From contig JYJJ01000079.1 in assembly GCA_003263775.1 (NCBI GenBank), forward strand, positions 62,001 through 126,000: 64,000 bases of DNA. The letters run 5' to 3'. This DNA comes from Vibrio maritimus. Lineage in GTDB: Bacteria > Pseudomonadota > Gammaproteobacteria > Enterobacterales > Vibrionaceae. How positions within the stretch are numbered: the first letter of the stretch is position 1; every line of letters begins with the position of its first letter. The notes under the pieces were generated by a model that saw nothing but the letters and a program-made list of their open reading frames with translations, did not search any database and was not told where the DNA came from. Shown here piece by piece: positions 56,501 to 64,000 of the stretch. The position numbers and the translations under genes were made by a program.

Positions 56501-56687
56501 GGCGGTCGGACACGATAGAAGAGACAAGTTCGAGTGTTTCGATAGCAGTATCAACTTCTCGTTGTTTGGTTAGCGAATAAATAACGGAGGCAGACAGTAT
56601 TGCGGTGGCTGAGATCGCAATGATAAAAAGCAGCGCTACTACGCGGCGAATGGAGAATTTTTTAAACCCACTGGACTGTTTAGACAT
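53541..56687 (-). CDS. HD-GYP c-di-GMP receptor with Cache and SBP-3 sensor domains (three frameshifts)
   Basis: Large membrane protein (about 1049 residues). Order: membrane segment (about 14-36), periplasmic Cache-like domain (about 40-275), family-3 solute-binding-like domain (about 290-515, WEPIDFAVSGQPYGLAPDLF), membrane segment (about 590), then HD-GYP. Catalytic residues: HDCGK near 730 and HHETMKGTGYP near 950. These motifs are separated by an unusually long helical insert, and the normal DGxGYP is KGTGYP. Three single missing bases break the frame: near 55982 (AA for AAA on the coding strand), near 55852 (TT for TTT) and near 54350 (CC for CCC). The start ATG at 56687 has no strong ribosome site. 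Likely a c-di-GMP phosphodiesterase or binding receptor. Confidence 0.83.
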
Positions 56688-56803
56688 GGACAAGCGAAAC
56701 CTAGTTAAGGTCAAGGTTATCCCTATACGGAAAGACGGGAACCTGACTCTATTTATCTAATTTTATTGATTTATTTAAATATAGTAGACATTTTGGTTTG
56801 CGA

Positions 56804-56832
56804 ATAAAAAAAGCCTCGCGAATGCGAGGCTT
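56804..56832 (-). terminator. Terminator of the nap operon
   Basis: A perfect 9-bp stem (56811-56819 with 56824-56832, 4-nt loop) is followed on the minus strand by T7, 20 nt after the stop of the 44-residue protein. Confidence 0.9.
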
Positions 56833-56851
56833 AATGATAGTTTGATCGTAT

Positions 56852-56986
56852 TTATATCTCTTTGTCTTTACCAAGAGATAGCAGCCAAAGTGATACCGCT
56901 GCAACCCCAACAAATCCAGACAAGATGATGACCGGCATTGCCGCGTAGCCAAGCACGTGCCAAATAACCGATTCTAATGTGCTCAT
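56852..56986 (-). CDS. Short membrane protein, TIGR02808-like
   Basis: A 44-residue protein missed by usual length cut-offs. It starts MSTLESVIWHVLGYAAMPVI, has one transmembrane helix (about 17-38) and a short charged tail (GKDKEI). AAGGAG lies 6-7 bases before the ATG and overlaps the napC stop region (11 bases between stop and start), and the nap terminator follows it directly. It therefore belongs to the nap operon. It matches my recollection of the TIGR02808 short protein family found beside nap genes in Vibrio relatives; its function is unknown. Confidence 0.85.
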   Translation of the reverse strand: MSTLESVIWHVLGYAAMPVIILSGFVGVAAVSLWLLSLGKDKEI

Positions 56987-56997
56987 TCAGTGCTCCT

Positions 56998-57576
56998 TTA
57001 TTGCCAGCCTTCAACGCCTTCCATATCAGGTAGACGGTGTGCGATACCTTTGTGGCAATCTACACATGTCTTTTCGCCTGATGCTAGCGCCGTTGAGTGT
57101 TGTTGTACGCTTCGTGGACCTTGTTCAGAGAAGTCCATAAAATCGAACTCATGACAGTTACGACATTCTAGTGAATCGTTACCCTTCAGTCGTGCCCATT
57201 CACGTTCTGCAAGGTGACCACGTCGAGCTTTAAACTTCTCTTCCGTACCAATAGTGTCGAGTACGTAGTGAGCGAACAGCTCTTTCGATGCTTGAACTTT
57301 ACGAATGATCTTATCTGTCCAGTTATGTGGAACGTGACAATCAGAACAGATAGCACGAACACCTGAGCGGTTTGACCAGTGAATAGTTTCCTGGATTTCC
57401 GCAACGATAGGAGCATGACATCCCGAGCAAAACTCCTCGGTGTTGGTCATTTCCATACCCGTGTTAAACGCACCCCAAAACAAAAGCCCGCCAGAGAAGC
57501 CGAGAAACAGAACAACGCCTGCCGCGACTTTACTTGGTGACTTAAGACGTTTCCAAAACGCTTTTAAAAATTTCAT
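56998..57576 (-). CDS. napC: Tetraheme cytochrome c NapC
   Basis: Membrane-anchored NapC/NirT quinol dehydrogenase of 192 residues that delivers electrons from quinol to NapAB. It has an N-terminal anchor (VAAGVVLFLGFSGGLLFWGA) and four CXXCH heme sites: CSGCH, CSDCH, CRNCH and CVDCH. It lies after napB and before the short membrane protein. With no napG or napH in the cluster, NapC is the only visible quinol link. Confidence 0.95.
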   Translation of the reverse strand: MKFLKAFWKRLKSPSKVAAGVVLFLGFSGGLLFWGAFNTGMEMTNTEEFCSGCHAPIVAEIQETIHWSNRSGVRAICSDCHVPHNWTDKIIRKVQASKELFAHYVLDTIGTEEKFKARRGHLAEREWARLKGNDSLECRNCHEFDFMDFSEQGPRSVQQHSTALASGEKTCVDCHKGIAHRLPDMEGVEGWQ

Positions 57577-57602
57577 ATATAGCCTCTCTCTACTTCAATT
57601 GG

Positions 57603-58064
57603 CTATTCAGTACGCAATGAATCAACGCGCTCGAAGTCGTTGCCAACCAAAGGTTGAGCGTCAACTTGAGGTACGTGGCACTGAAGACAGAAGTAGCGAC
57701 GAGGAGACATATCAGCCAACACAGCATCTTCACGGTTCATGTAGTGAGTCACACTGATTTTGGTTGCACCTGCTTCTTTCGCATTCTTCCAGCTATGGCA
57801 TGCCAAGCACTTGTTCGCGTTAAGCGATACTTCATAGTTACGAATTTGGTGAGGGATCAGTGGAGGCTGATACACATATGAACTCTCTACCAGTTGGTCT
57901 TTAGGTGTGTGTTTGAAGTCATCCGCAGGACGAGTGTCTTCAAGGTTTGTACTACCACGGAGTGAATCTAGACCACCAGTTCCACCCGGGTTATTCAATT
58001 CTGCTTGTGCTACGCCGGCGATAAGTGCACCAACAGAGAGAATAGCAACAATCAATTTTTTCAT
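57603..58064 (-). CDS. napB: Diheme cytochrome c NapB
   Basis: Small electron-transfer subunit of periplasmic nitrate reductase, 153 residues. It has a signal peptide (MKKLIVAILSVGALIAGVAQ) and two heme sites, CLACHS and CLQCHV. The preceding YVYQPPLIPHQIRNYEVSLN is typical of NapB. It passes electrons from NapC to NapA. It lies 26 bases before napC. Confidence 0.95.
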   Translation of the reverse strand: MKKLIVAILSVGALIAGVAQAELNNPGGTGGLDSLRGSTNLEDTRPADDFKHTPKDQLVESSYVYQPPLIPHQIRNYEVSLNANKCLACHSWKNAKEAGATKISVTHYMNREDAVLADMSPRRYFCLQCHVPQVDAQPLVGNDFERVDSLRTE

Positions 58065-58140
58065 TTTTGTTTCTCCGCCTTTAGGCTAATTCTTCGATGC
58101 TACTCCTACTGGAGCAGCCGTTTCGCTCATTCGTTCTCTG

Positions 58141-60630
58141 TTAAGCTAATTTGGTGATCTTAACAGGGCACTTCTTGAAGTCTGTCTGTTTGGACAGAGG
58201 ATCAGTCGCATCGAGAATCAACTTGTTGATTAGGATACGAGCATCGAAGAATGGTACGAATACCAGACCTTTAGGTGGACGGTTACGACCACGTGTTTCA
58301 ACACGTACACGTACTTCACCGCGTTTGTTTGCCATGAGTATTTCTTCACCGCGACGTACACCGCGAGCCTTGGCATCTTCTGGGTGCATGTAACATACCG
58401 CATCAGGGACAGCTTTATACAGCTCAGGAACACGACGAGTCATGGTACCTGTATGCCAGTGCTCAAGGACACGGCCTGTACATAGCCACAAGTCAAACTC
58501 TTCGTCTGGCACTTCTGGTGGCGCTTCGTACGGTGCTGAAATAATCAAAGCTTTGCCGTCTGGCTTACCGTAGAAGTCCCAACCTGAACCTGCTTTCGCA
58601 TATGGATCTGAGCCTTCTTTGTAGCGCCAAAGCGTCTCTTTACCGTCGACAACTGGCCAACGTAGACCACGCACTTGGTGGTAAACGTCGTATGGTGCTA
58701 AGTCATGACCATGACCGCGACCAAACGCTGCGTACTCTTCGAAAAGACCTTTTTGAACGTAGTAACCGAAGTGGTGTGCGTCATCGTTCAATTCACGTGC
58801 TTCTTCGATAGGGTACTTGTCGACTTGGCCGTTCTTGAACAGCATGTCGTACATGGTTTTACCACGGTACTCTGGTGCTTTCGCTAGAAGCTCTTCTGGC
58901 CAAACGTCTTCCATCTTGAAGCGCTTAGAGAACTCCATGACCTGCCATAGGTCAGACTTAGCTTCGCCCACAGTTTCGACTTGTTGATACCAAGCTTGAG
59001 TACGACGTTCAGCGTTACCGTATGCACCTTCTTTCTCAATCCACATAGCAGTAGGAAGAACAAGGTCAGCAGCTTGCGCAGTCGCTGTTGGGTATGGGTC
59101 TGATACAACGATAAAGTTCTCTGGGTTACGGTAGCCAGGTAGACGCTCTTCGTTGATGTTTGGACCAGCCTGCATGTTGTTATTACATTGTACCCAGTAG
59201 CAGTTTAGAACGCCGTCTTTCAACATGCGGTCTTGAAGTACTGCGTGGAAACCAGGTTTTGGTGGAATCGTACCTTCTGGCAGTTTCCATTCTTTCTCGG
59301 CAATCGCACGGTGTTTAGGGTTTGCAACCACCATGTCCGCAGGTAGACGGTGAGCAAAAGTACCTACCTCACGAGCAGTACCACATGCTGACGGTTGACC
59401 TGTCAATGAGAATGGGCTGTTACCAGGAGTTGCGATCTTACCGGTTAATAGGTGGATGTTATAAACCAAACCGTTCATCCATACACCACGAGTATGTTGG
59501 TTCATACCCATCGTCCAAAGTGACATCACTTTAGTGTTTGGATCAGCGTACTGTTTCGCAAGTTCAATCAATTTCTCTGGTTCAACACCTGAGATCTCTG
59601 ACGCTTTCTCTACTGTGTATGGAGCAACAGACTTCTTGTACTCTTCAAATGAGATATCGCTCATGTTGCCAGAGTTAGGGTTAGCCGCAGCTTTTTGCAG
59701 TGGATCGTCATCGCGCAGACCGTAACCGATATCGGTGTCAGCTTGCTTGAAGTTAGTGTGCTTGTTTACGAAATCCCAGTTAACGGCATCGTTTTCAATG
59801 ATGTAGTTAGCTATGAAGTTCGCGATCGCAAGGTCAGACTGAGGATTAAAGATGTAACCGTGATCAGCAAGCTCGAATGAACGGTGGTAGTACGTAGACA
59901 GTACGTTAACACGAACATGAGGATGGCTTAGACGACGGTCTGTAATACGAGTCCATAGTACTGGGTGCATCTCTGCCATGTTTGAACCCCAAAGCACGAA
60001 TGCGTCAGCGTTCTCGAAATCATCGTAACAACCCATAGGCTCATCGATACCAAAGGCGCGCATGAAACCAACTACCGCAGACGCCATACAGTGACGTGCG
60101 TTCGGGTCGATGTTATTTGAGCGGAAACCTGCTTTCATCATTTTTGCTGCAGCGTAACCTTCCATGACGGTCCATTGGCCAGAACCAAACATACCGATGC
60201 TGGTAGGGCCTTTGGCTTTGAGAGACGCTTTCCATTTCTCAGCCATGATGTCGAATGCTTCGTCCCAAGAGATAGGCGTAAACTCACCGTCTTTGTCGAA
60301 CTTGCCATCTTTCATACGAAGTAGAGGCTGTGTTAGACGGTCATTACCGTACATCACTTTAGACAGGAAGTAACCTTTGATACAGTTCAAACCCTTGTTA
60401 ACTGGCGCTTCAGGGTCACCTTGGGTCGCAACAACTTTACCGTTTTGCGTCCCTACTAGTACAGAACAGCCTGTACCACAGAAACGACAAGGTGCTTTAT
60501 CCCAGGTAATTTTTGTTTGGTCGGAGCTAGCAATCAGGTTGGTTGCTGACGCAGGAAGGCTAATACCTGCTACAGCCGCCGCTGATGCCGCTGCGTTCGC
60601 TTTCACGAACGCACGTCTTGTCATTTTCAT
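58141..60630 (-). CDS. napA: Periplasmic nitrate reductase catalytic subunit NapA
   Basis: Molybdopterin (bis-MGD) nitrate reductase, 829 residues. It has a Tat signal with TRRAFVKANAAASAAAVAG, one 4Fe-4S cluster (CRFCGTGC with a later CIKG) and the molybdenum-ligand Cys in ARHCMASAVVG. It reduces nitrate to nitrite in the periplasm. Its ATG overlaps the napD stop (ATGA), and NapD is the chaperone that binds its signal peptide. The reading frame is intact. Confidence 0.97.
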   Translation of the reverse strand: MKMTRRAFVKANAAASAAAVAGISLPASATNLIASSDQTKITWDKAPCRFCGTGCSVLVGTQNGKVVATQGDPEAPVNKGLNCIKGYFLSKVMYGNDRLTQPLLRMKDGKFDKDGEFTPISWDEAFDIMAEKWKASLKAKGPTSIGMFGSGQWTVMEGYAAAKMMKAGFRSNNIDPNARHCMASAVVGFMRAFGIDEPMGCYDDFENADAFVLWGSNMAEMHPVLWTRITDRRLSHPHVRVNVLSTYYHRSFELADHGYIFNPQSDLAIANFIANYIIENDAVNWDFVNKHTNFKQADTDIGYGLRDDDPLQKAAANPNSGNMSDISFEEYKKSVAPYTVEKASEISGVEPEKLIELAKQYADPNTKVMSLWTMGMNQHTRGVWMNGLVYNIHLLTGKIATPGNSPFSLTGQPSACGTAREVGTFAHRLPADMVVANPKHRAIAEKEWKLPEGTIPPKPGFHAVLQDRMLKDGVLNCYWVQCNNNMQAGPNINEERLPGYRNPENFIVVSDPYPTATAQAADLVLPTAMWIEKEGAYGNAERRTQAWYQQVETVGEAKSDLWQVMEFSKRFKMEDVWPEELLAKAPEYRGKTMYDMLFKNGQVDKYPIEEARELNDDAHHFGYYVQKGLFEEYAAFGRGHGHDLAPYDVYHQVRGLRWPVVDGKETLWRYKEGSDPYAKAGSGWDFYGKPDGKALIISAPYEAPPEVPDEEFDLWLCTGRVLEHWHTGTMTRRVPELYKAVPDAVCYMHPEDAKARGVRRGEEILMANKRGEVRVRVETRGRNRPPKGLVFVPFFDARILINKLILDATDPLSKQTDFKKCPVKITKLA

Positions 60631-60932
60631 ACTTCACCCTCTAATTGGGAATGGTTACTTCCAGTGTTGTTTTGATCGTCATCTAGTCCTGTCTCGATTT
60701 GGTGAAACACCAAGGCGCAGGTTAGGACGTTAGGTAAGTTGTTGATAGCGTCGATAGTGTCAGTGACGAAACCTTGATTCTCAGTCTCAAGGACGACAAC
60801 AATCTTGCCTTCCTCACTGTCTCCATAGATCTCCGCGTTATCGAATTTTTCGATTTCGCGTTTCACTTCTTCAAGGTGTTCTGCCCTGCAGTTAACTACC
60901 AAGCTTGAGATATGTACTTCGTTTAGTGACAT
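60627..60932 (-). CDS. napD: NapA signal-peptide chaperone NapD
   Basis: Cytosolic chaperone of 101 residues that binds the Tat signal of NapA until it is mature. Family features: EVHISSLVVNCRAEHLEEVK near the start, the EIYGDSEEGKIVVVLE strand and PNVLTCALVFHQIE. The acidic, Asn-rich tail is typical of Vibrio copies. It is coupled to napA by ATGA overlap and lies 36 bases after napF. Confidence 0.94.
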   Translation of the reverse strand: MSLNEVHISSLVVNCRAEHLEEVKREIEKFDNAEIYGDSEEGKIVVVLETENQGFVTDTIDAINNLPNVLTCALVFHQIETGLDDDQNNTGSNHSQLEGEV

Positions 60933-60968
60933 TAAACGGTGTTCTCTTTGTTATTTTTAATTCTGTTT

Positions 60969-61448
60969 TTAAACATTGCTCACTGAGATAGAAGAGGTCG
61001 GGCACGGAGACACACAGGCTCCACATCCATTACAATCTGCTAACTCCAATTGAGGTAACGCGACACCACCTGCACGTAACTTAAACGTAATCGCCATTGT
61101 TTCGCAGCTATCACCACAGCTTCTGCACTCAACATTGTTATGTGCTAAGCATGTGTCGTTAATGACGGCTTTGGCGTTCCATGGTTGTGTCTCGATACCA
61201 TTAAATATAGGCTCTGGGCAGATTTCTGCACACTTGTAGCAAAAGGTACATTCATCAACTGTGAAGTTGATAGCAGGATAGCCGCCGTCACCTTTATAGA
61301 TAATTCCTGTTTCACAAACTTCCTCGCATTTTCCACAGCGGGTGCATAAGTCTGTAAACTGTTCAAGATTGTTGACCCAAGGGAGTCTGATTTGGGTAGG
61401 ATCGATGGCTTTGCGTCTAAACAAACGTCGTTTTGCAATATCTACCAT
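60969..61448 (-). CDS. napF: Ferredoxin-type protein NapF
   Basis: Cytosolic iron-sulfur protein of 159 residues that supports NapA maturation. It has ferredoxin-type cysteine motifs CTRCGKCEEVC, CTFCYKCAEIC and CNGCGACVSPC, plus a fourth, less regular group around CRSCGDSC. It is first gene of napFDABC, divergent from narQ across a 250-bp region with NarP and FNR-like sites. The start ATG at 61448 has no strong ribosome site. Confidence 0.94.
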   Translation of the reverse strand: MVDIAKRRLFRRKAIDPTQIRLPWVNNLEQFTDLCTRCGKCEEVCETGIIYKGDGGYPAINFTVDECTFCYKCAEICPEPIFNGIETQPWNAKAVINDTCLAHNNVECRSCGDSCETMAITFKLRAGGVALPQLELADCNGCGACVSPCPTSSISVSNV

Positions 61449-61556
61449 TCATGGCACCAATGAAATGTGTAATAACAAGAGTGTAGCAAATCCCATCTGT
61501 TAACAATCTTTAATTAATAGTCATATGAATTGTAGTTTTCGACACATTTGTATAAA

Positions 61557-61572
61557 TACCTCCTAGGAGGTA
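61557..61572. promoter_or_regulatory. NarP/NarL 7-2-7 binding site
   Basis: TACCTCC-TA-GGAGGTA is a perfect 16-bp palindrome. It fits the 7-2-7 arrangement of TACYYMT heptamers bound by NarP, with one deviation per heptamer. It is centred about 117 bp before napF and 137 bp before narQ. Confidence 0.8.
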
Positions 61573-61586
61573 ATTGAGTGCTAAGC

Positions 61587-61600
61587 TTGTTTTGGATCAA
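61587..61600. promoter_or_regulatory. FNR-like site in the nap/narQ region
   Basis: TTGTTTTGGATCAA fits the FNR consensus TTGATNNNNATCAA in 9 of 10 fixed positions. Relative to napF it lies 29 bp farther upstream than the NarP site, similar in order to the E. coli nap promoter. Confidence 0.65.
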
Positions 61601-61700
61601 TAAATTACTGACAATAGATAGATAGTGTTGCCTTCAACTAAAGCCTATTGGATACGAAGGTGTTTACGGGCATTTGATAGTTTGATGAGATGAATGGATT

Positions 61701-63410
61701 ATGAAAAAACCGACAAAATCCGTCACTGGTACTATAGCGAAGGCGATGATTTTAATTTTGTTGCTCTCGCTAATTACAACCAATTTCGCGATTTTGACCT
61801 TAGCATCGAGTTTGAACGATGCAGAAGCGGTCAATGTGTCGGGCTCTATGCGAATGCAAAGCTATCGATTGGCGAACGACATTCAAATGGATTCACCTGA
61901 GTATCAAACCCATGTGGAGCAGTTTGAACGCTCCCTTTACTCACCGTCTATGAAAGCGCTCCAGTCTTGGGATGTGCCAGAGGAAATTACTCAAGATTAC
62001 TATCAAGTCATCATACGTTGGCATGAACTCAAGAAAATTTTAATGAGTGAAGACCGCCAGCAATATTTGCATCTCGTCGCAGACTTTGTGGATGGTATTG
62101 ACCACTTCGTACTACAGCTTCAAGAACACTCGGAAAACAAGCTGATTCGTTTAGCGTGGGCGGGTGGTATAGGGTTGGGCGGGATCCTAATCGTTGCTAT
62201 CTATGTCGTGTTGTTTGTACGCAAGCAGATTGTCAGGCCGTTAGGTCAGTTAATTTCAGCCAGTGAGCAGATTCAAAATCGCTACTTTGATGTTAAGGTC
62301 GATCTGCGGTCTGACAATGAGCTTGGCATTTTAGGCCGCGCTTTTAAAAACATGGCCGATGACCTGGGTAAACTTTACCGGGGGTTAGAGGATGCCGTGA
62401 ATGAGAAAACCCACAAATTGCAGCATGCTCATCAGTCATTGGAAGTGCTTTATCAATCGTCTCAAGAGCTAACAGCGACACGTATATCTCACGAAAACTT
62501 CAGAGCCATCCTCAGTTACATTTACAGTATTGAGGGCATAACGGCGGTTGAGCTTCAAGTTTCTGAAGTCGAGGGCACACCATGGGTAGCCAGTGAAGGG
62601 CAATTCAATGGCAATTCTGAACGAATTAAAGCACTGAAACTCGACGGTGAAATCTTAGGGCAACTGCGATATCAAATTGGTTTGCCGTGCCCTGACGAGC
62701 AATTGGTGGACAACTTTGTGCAAATCTTAGCGCGGGCGGTTTACTACAATAAATCACAGCGACAGACTGAGCAGCTTATATTGATGGAAGAGCGAGCGAC
62801 AATAGCGCGTGAGCTTCACGATTCTTTGGCTCAGTCGCTGTCTTACTTAAAGATACAGGTTACACTGCTCAATCGCTCTATTGGCAAGGAGTTTGGCAGT
62901 CTTGAGGGCAGCCGCTCTGCAGTCGTGCTTAATGATATACGTGAAGGGCTGGATAATGCTTATATTCAGCTTAGAGAGTTACTTACCACGTTTAGATTGT
63001 CGATTAAAGAAGGCACGTTTGGTGAAGCATTAACTGAGATGCTGAATCAACTCGATAGCCAAACCTCCGCCGATATAGCGTTAGATAATCAAATGTCATC
63101 TTTGGAGCTAGGTGCTAATGAGCAAGTGCACATTCTGCAGTTGATTCGCGAGGCTGTGCTGAACGCGGTTAAACATGCACAAGCTTCAAAAATTCAGGTC
63201 TCTTGTTTAGAAGAAGACAATGCAGTGGTAACGGTTAAAATAACCGATGACGGCGTAGGGTTCGATCAAGCGATGGAGAAGTTGGATCACTACGGAATGA
63301 GTATAATGAAAGAGCGTGCAGCGCGCTTAAACGCGGATTTTTCGATACATTCTGCGAAAGAGCAGGGATGTGAAGTGCGATTCACGTTTCAACGAACAGA
63401 TGCAGTATAG
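61701..63410 (+). CDS. narQ: Nitrate/nitrite sensor histidine kinase NarQ
   Basis: Membrane histidine kinase of 569 residues. It has two membrane segments (about 17-37 and about 150-172) around a periplasmic nitrate sensor with the P-box SGSMRMQSYRLAND, a HAMP domain (about 173-225), a central linker, and the HisKA_3/HATPase domain with phosphoacceptor His in ARELHDSLAQSL and TDDGVGFD as G box. It senses nitrate and nitrite and phosphorylates NarP. It is divergent from napF and 47 bases ahead of narP. The lack of the NarX-type Cys cluster favours NarQ. Confidence 0.93.
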   Translation: MKKPTKSVTGTIAKAMILILLLSLITTNFAILTLASSLNDAEAVNVSGSMRMQSYRLANDIQMDSPEYQTHVEQFERSLYSPSMKALQSWDVPEEITQDYYQVIIRWHELKKILMSEDRQQYLHLVADFVDGIDHFVLQLQEHSENKLIRLAWAGGIGLGGILIVAIYVVLFVRKQIVRPLGQLISASEQIQNRYFDVKVDLRSDNELGILGRAFKNMADDLGKLYRGLEDAVNEKTHKLQHAHQSLEVLYQSSQELTATRISHENFRAILSYIYSIEGITAVELQVSEVEGTPWVASEGQFNGNSERIKALKLDGEILGQLRYQIGLPCPDEQLVDNFVQILARAVYYNKSQRQTEQLILMEERATIARELHDSLAQSLSYLKIQVTLLNRSIGKEFGSLEGSRSAVVLNDIREGLDNAYIQLRELLTTFRLSIKEGTFGEALTEMLNQLDSQTSADIALDNQMSSLELGANEQVHILQLIREAVLNAVKHAQASKIQVSCLEEDNAVVTVKITDDGVGFDQAMEKLDHYGMSIMKERAARLNADFSIHSAKEQGCEVRFTFQRTDAV

Positions 63411-63457
63411 AATGTTTTCTGTACCGCAAAAATATAACCAAGCTAAGGAGCCACTCA

Positions 63458-64000
63458 GTGAGCGAATGTAAAGTCATGTTAGTCGATGACCATCCATTAA
63501 TGAGGCGCGGAATTGGTCAGTTGCTCAGCTTTGAGGATGACTTTGAAGTCGTCGCTGAAGCTAGTAATGGCTCAGATGCTGTAGCCTTGGCCAAAGAAAT
63601 AGAGCCGGATTTGGTGCTTCTCGACCTCAATATGAAAGGCATGTCGGGTCTAGATACGCTAAAAGCGCTTCGTGAAGATGATTTCCAGGGCTTTATTGTC
63701 ATCCTGACAGTCTCCGACATTCCTGCCGATATCGATTCGTTGGTGAAAGCCGGTGCCGACGGCTACTTACTAAAAGACACTGAGCCAGATGAGATAGTCG
63801 AGCTGCTTCGTGGTTTAAGTGATGGCAGCAAAGCGTTTAGCGGTGCGATCAAAACGTATTTGAGTGAGCGTGCGAATGTCAGTGATGTGTTTACCACACT
63901 AACAGAAAGAGAGATGCAAATTCTTAAAGAGGTAGCGAAAGGGTTTAGGAATAAACAAATCGCTGACCGCTTGTTCATCTCTGAATCGACAGTCAAAGTA
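63458..64000 (+). CDS. narP: Response regulator NarP (cut by the window end)
   Basis: NarL/FixJ-family response regulator, partner of NarQ. The visible 181 codons contain the receiver domain (MLVDDHPLMRRGIGQ, phosphoacceptor Asp in LVLLDLNMKG) and most of the LuxR-type helix-turn-helix (LTEREMQILKEVAKGFRNKQ, then ADRLFISESTVKV), where the window stops. I use the GTG at 63458 because AAGGAG lies 7 bases upstream. It forms an operon with narQ. It probably binds the heptamer palindrome near napF. Confidence 0.92.
   Translation, partial: MSECKVMLVDDHPLMRRGIGQLLSFEDDFEVVAEASNGSDAVALAKEIEPDLVLLDLNMKGMSGLDTLKALREDDFQGFIVILTVSDIPADIDSLVKAGADGYLLKDTEPDEIVELLRGLSDGSKAFSGAIKTYLSERANVSDVFTTLTEREMQILKEVAKGFRNKQIADRLFISESTVKV

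Noticed and set aside
56749..56952. 67-codon minus-strand frame at the end of the nap cluster
   Set aside because: It overlaps the real 44-residue gene in another frame and runs through its terminator.

Overview
The window looks like part of a Vibrio (Vibrionaceae) genome, probably the second chromosome. It has moderate GC, heme-uptake genes hutWXZ and hutBCD, a LuxT/SwrT-type TetR regulator, a second secDF pair without yajC, a nap cluster divergent from narQP, and an adenine riboswitch in front of an add-type gene, as known from Vibrio vulnificus. No phage, integron, IS element, CRISPR array, rRNA or tRNA was seen. Species and chromosome are inferred from gene content only.

Layout. 0.2-3 kb: ABC1/UbiB-family kinase, nucleoside phosphorylase ppnP, pirin. 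3-6.4 kb: a beta-glucoside operon with two ROK sugar kinases and a GH1 6-phospho-beta-glucosidase. 6.5-15.7 kb: adenine riboswitch plus adenine deaminase, mepA, an HTH regulator, a diguanylate cyclase, SirB2-like protein, succinate-semialdehyde dehydrogenase, a membrane hydrolase and a lipoprotein. 15.7-24.4 kb: lactate utilization (lldP, lutABC, Dld-II-type D-lactate dehydrogenase) with a divergent LysR regulator. 24.4-28.7 kb: SgrR-like regulator, small hypotheticals and a LuxT-like regulator. 28.7-34.3 kb: heme uptake, hutBCD divergent from hutWXZ across a Fur-box region. 34.3-36.7 kb: MATE transporter with a divergent LysR. 36.7-40.6 kb: scs thiol-redox/copper-tolerance operon. 41.4-43.1 kb: family-39 glycosyltransferase. 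43.4-45.3 kb: a fluoride riboswitch in front of a NifU-like scaffold gene and a GGGtGRT-family gene. 45.3-56.7 kb: a PhnD-like binding protein paired with a GGDEF-EAL enzyme, small unknowns, secDF, and a large HD-GYP receptor. 56.8-64 kb: napFDABC plus a 44-residue membrane protein, divergent from narQ and a narP cut by the window end.

The most striking element is the fluoride riboswitch (43428-43480). Its promoter, conserved aptamer core, pseudoknot and a mutually exclusive ribosome-site switch are all visible. It controls two genes of uncertain function (Fe-S scaffold-like and GGGtGRT) rather than a fluoride exporter.

A technical feature dominates the reading of the window. Fifteen genes are broken by 23 frameshifts. 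Each one is explained by a single missing base, nearly always in a short homopolymer, and none needs an inserted base. Restoring those bases gives full-length, family-typical proteins. I therefore treat them as sequence errors and give full-extent coordinates for these genes rather than calling them pseudogenes.
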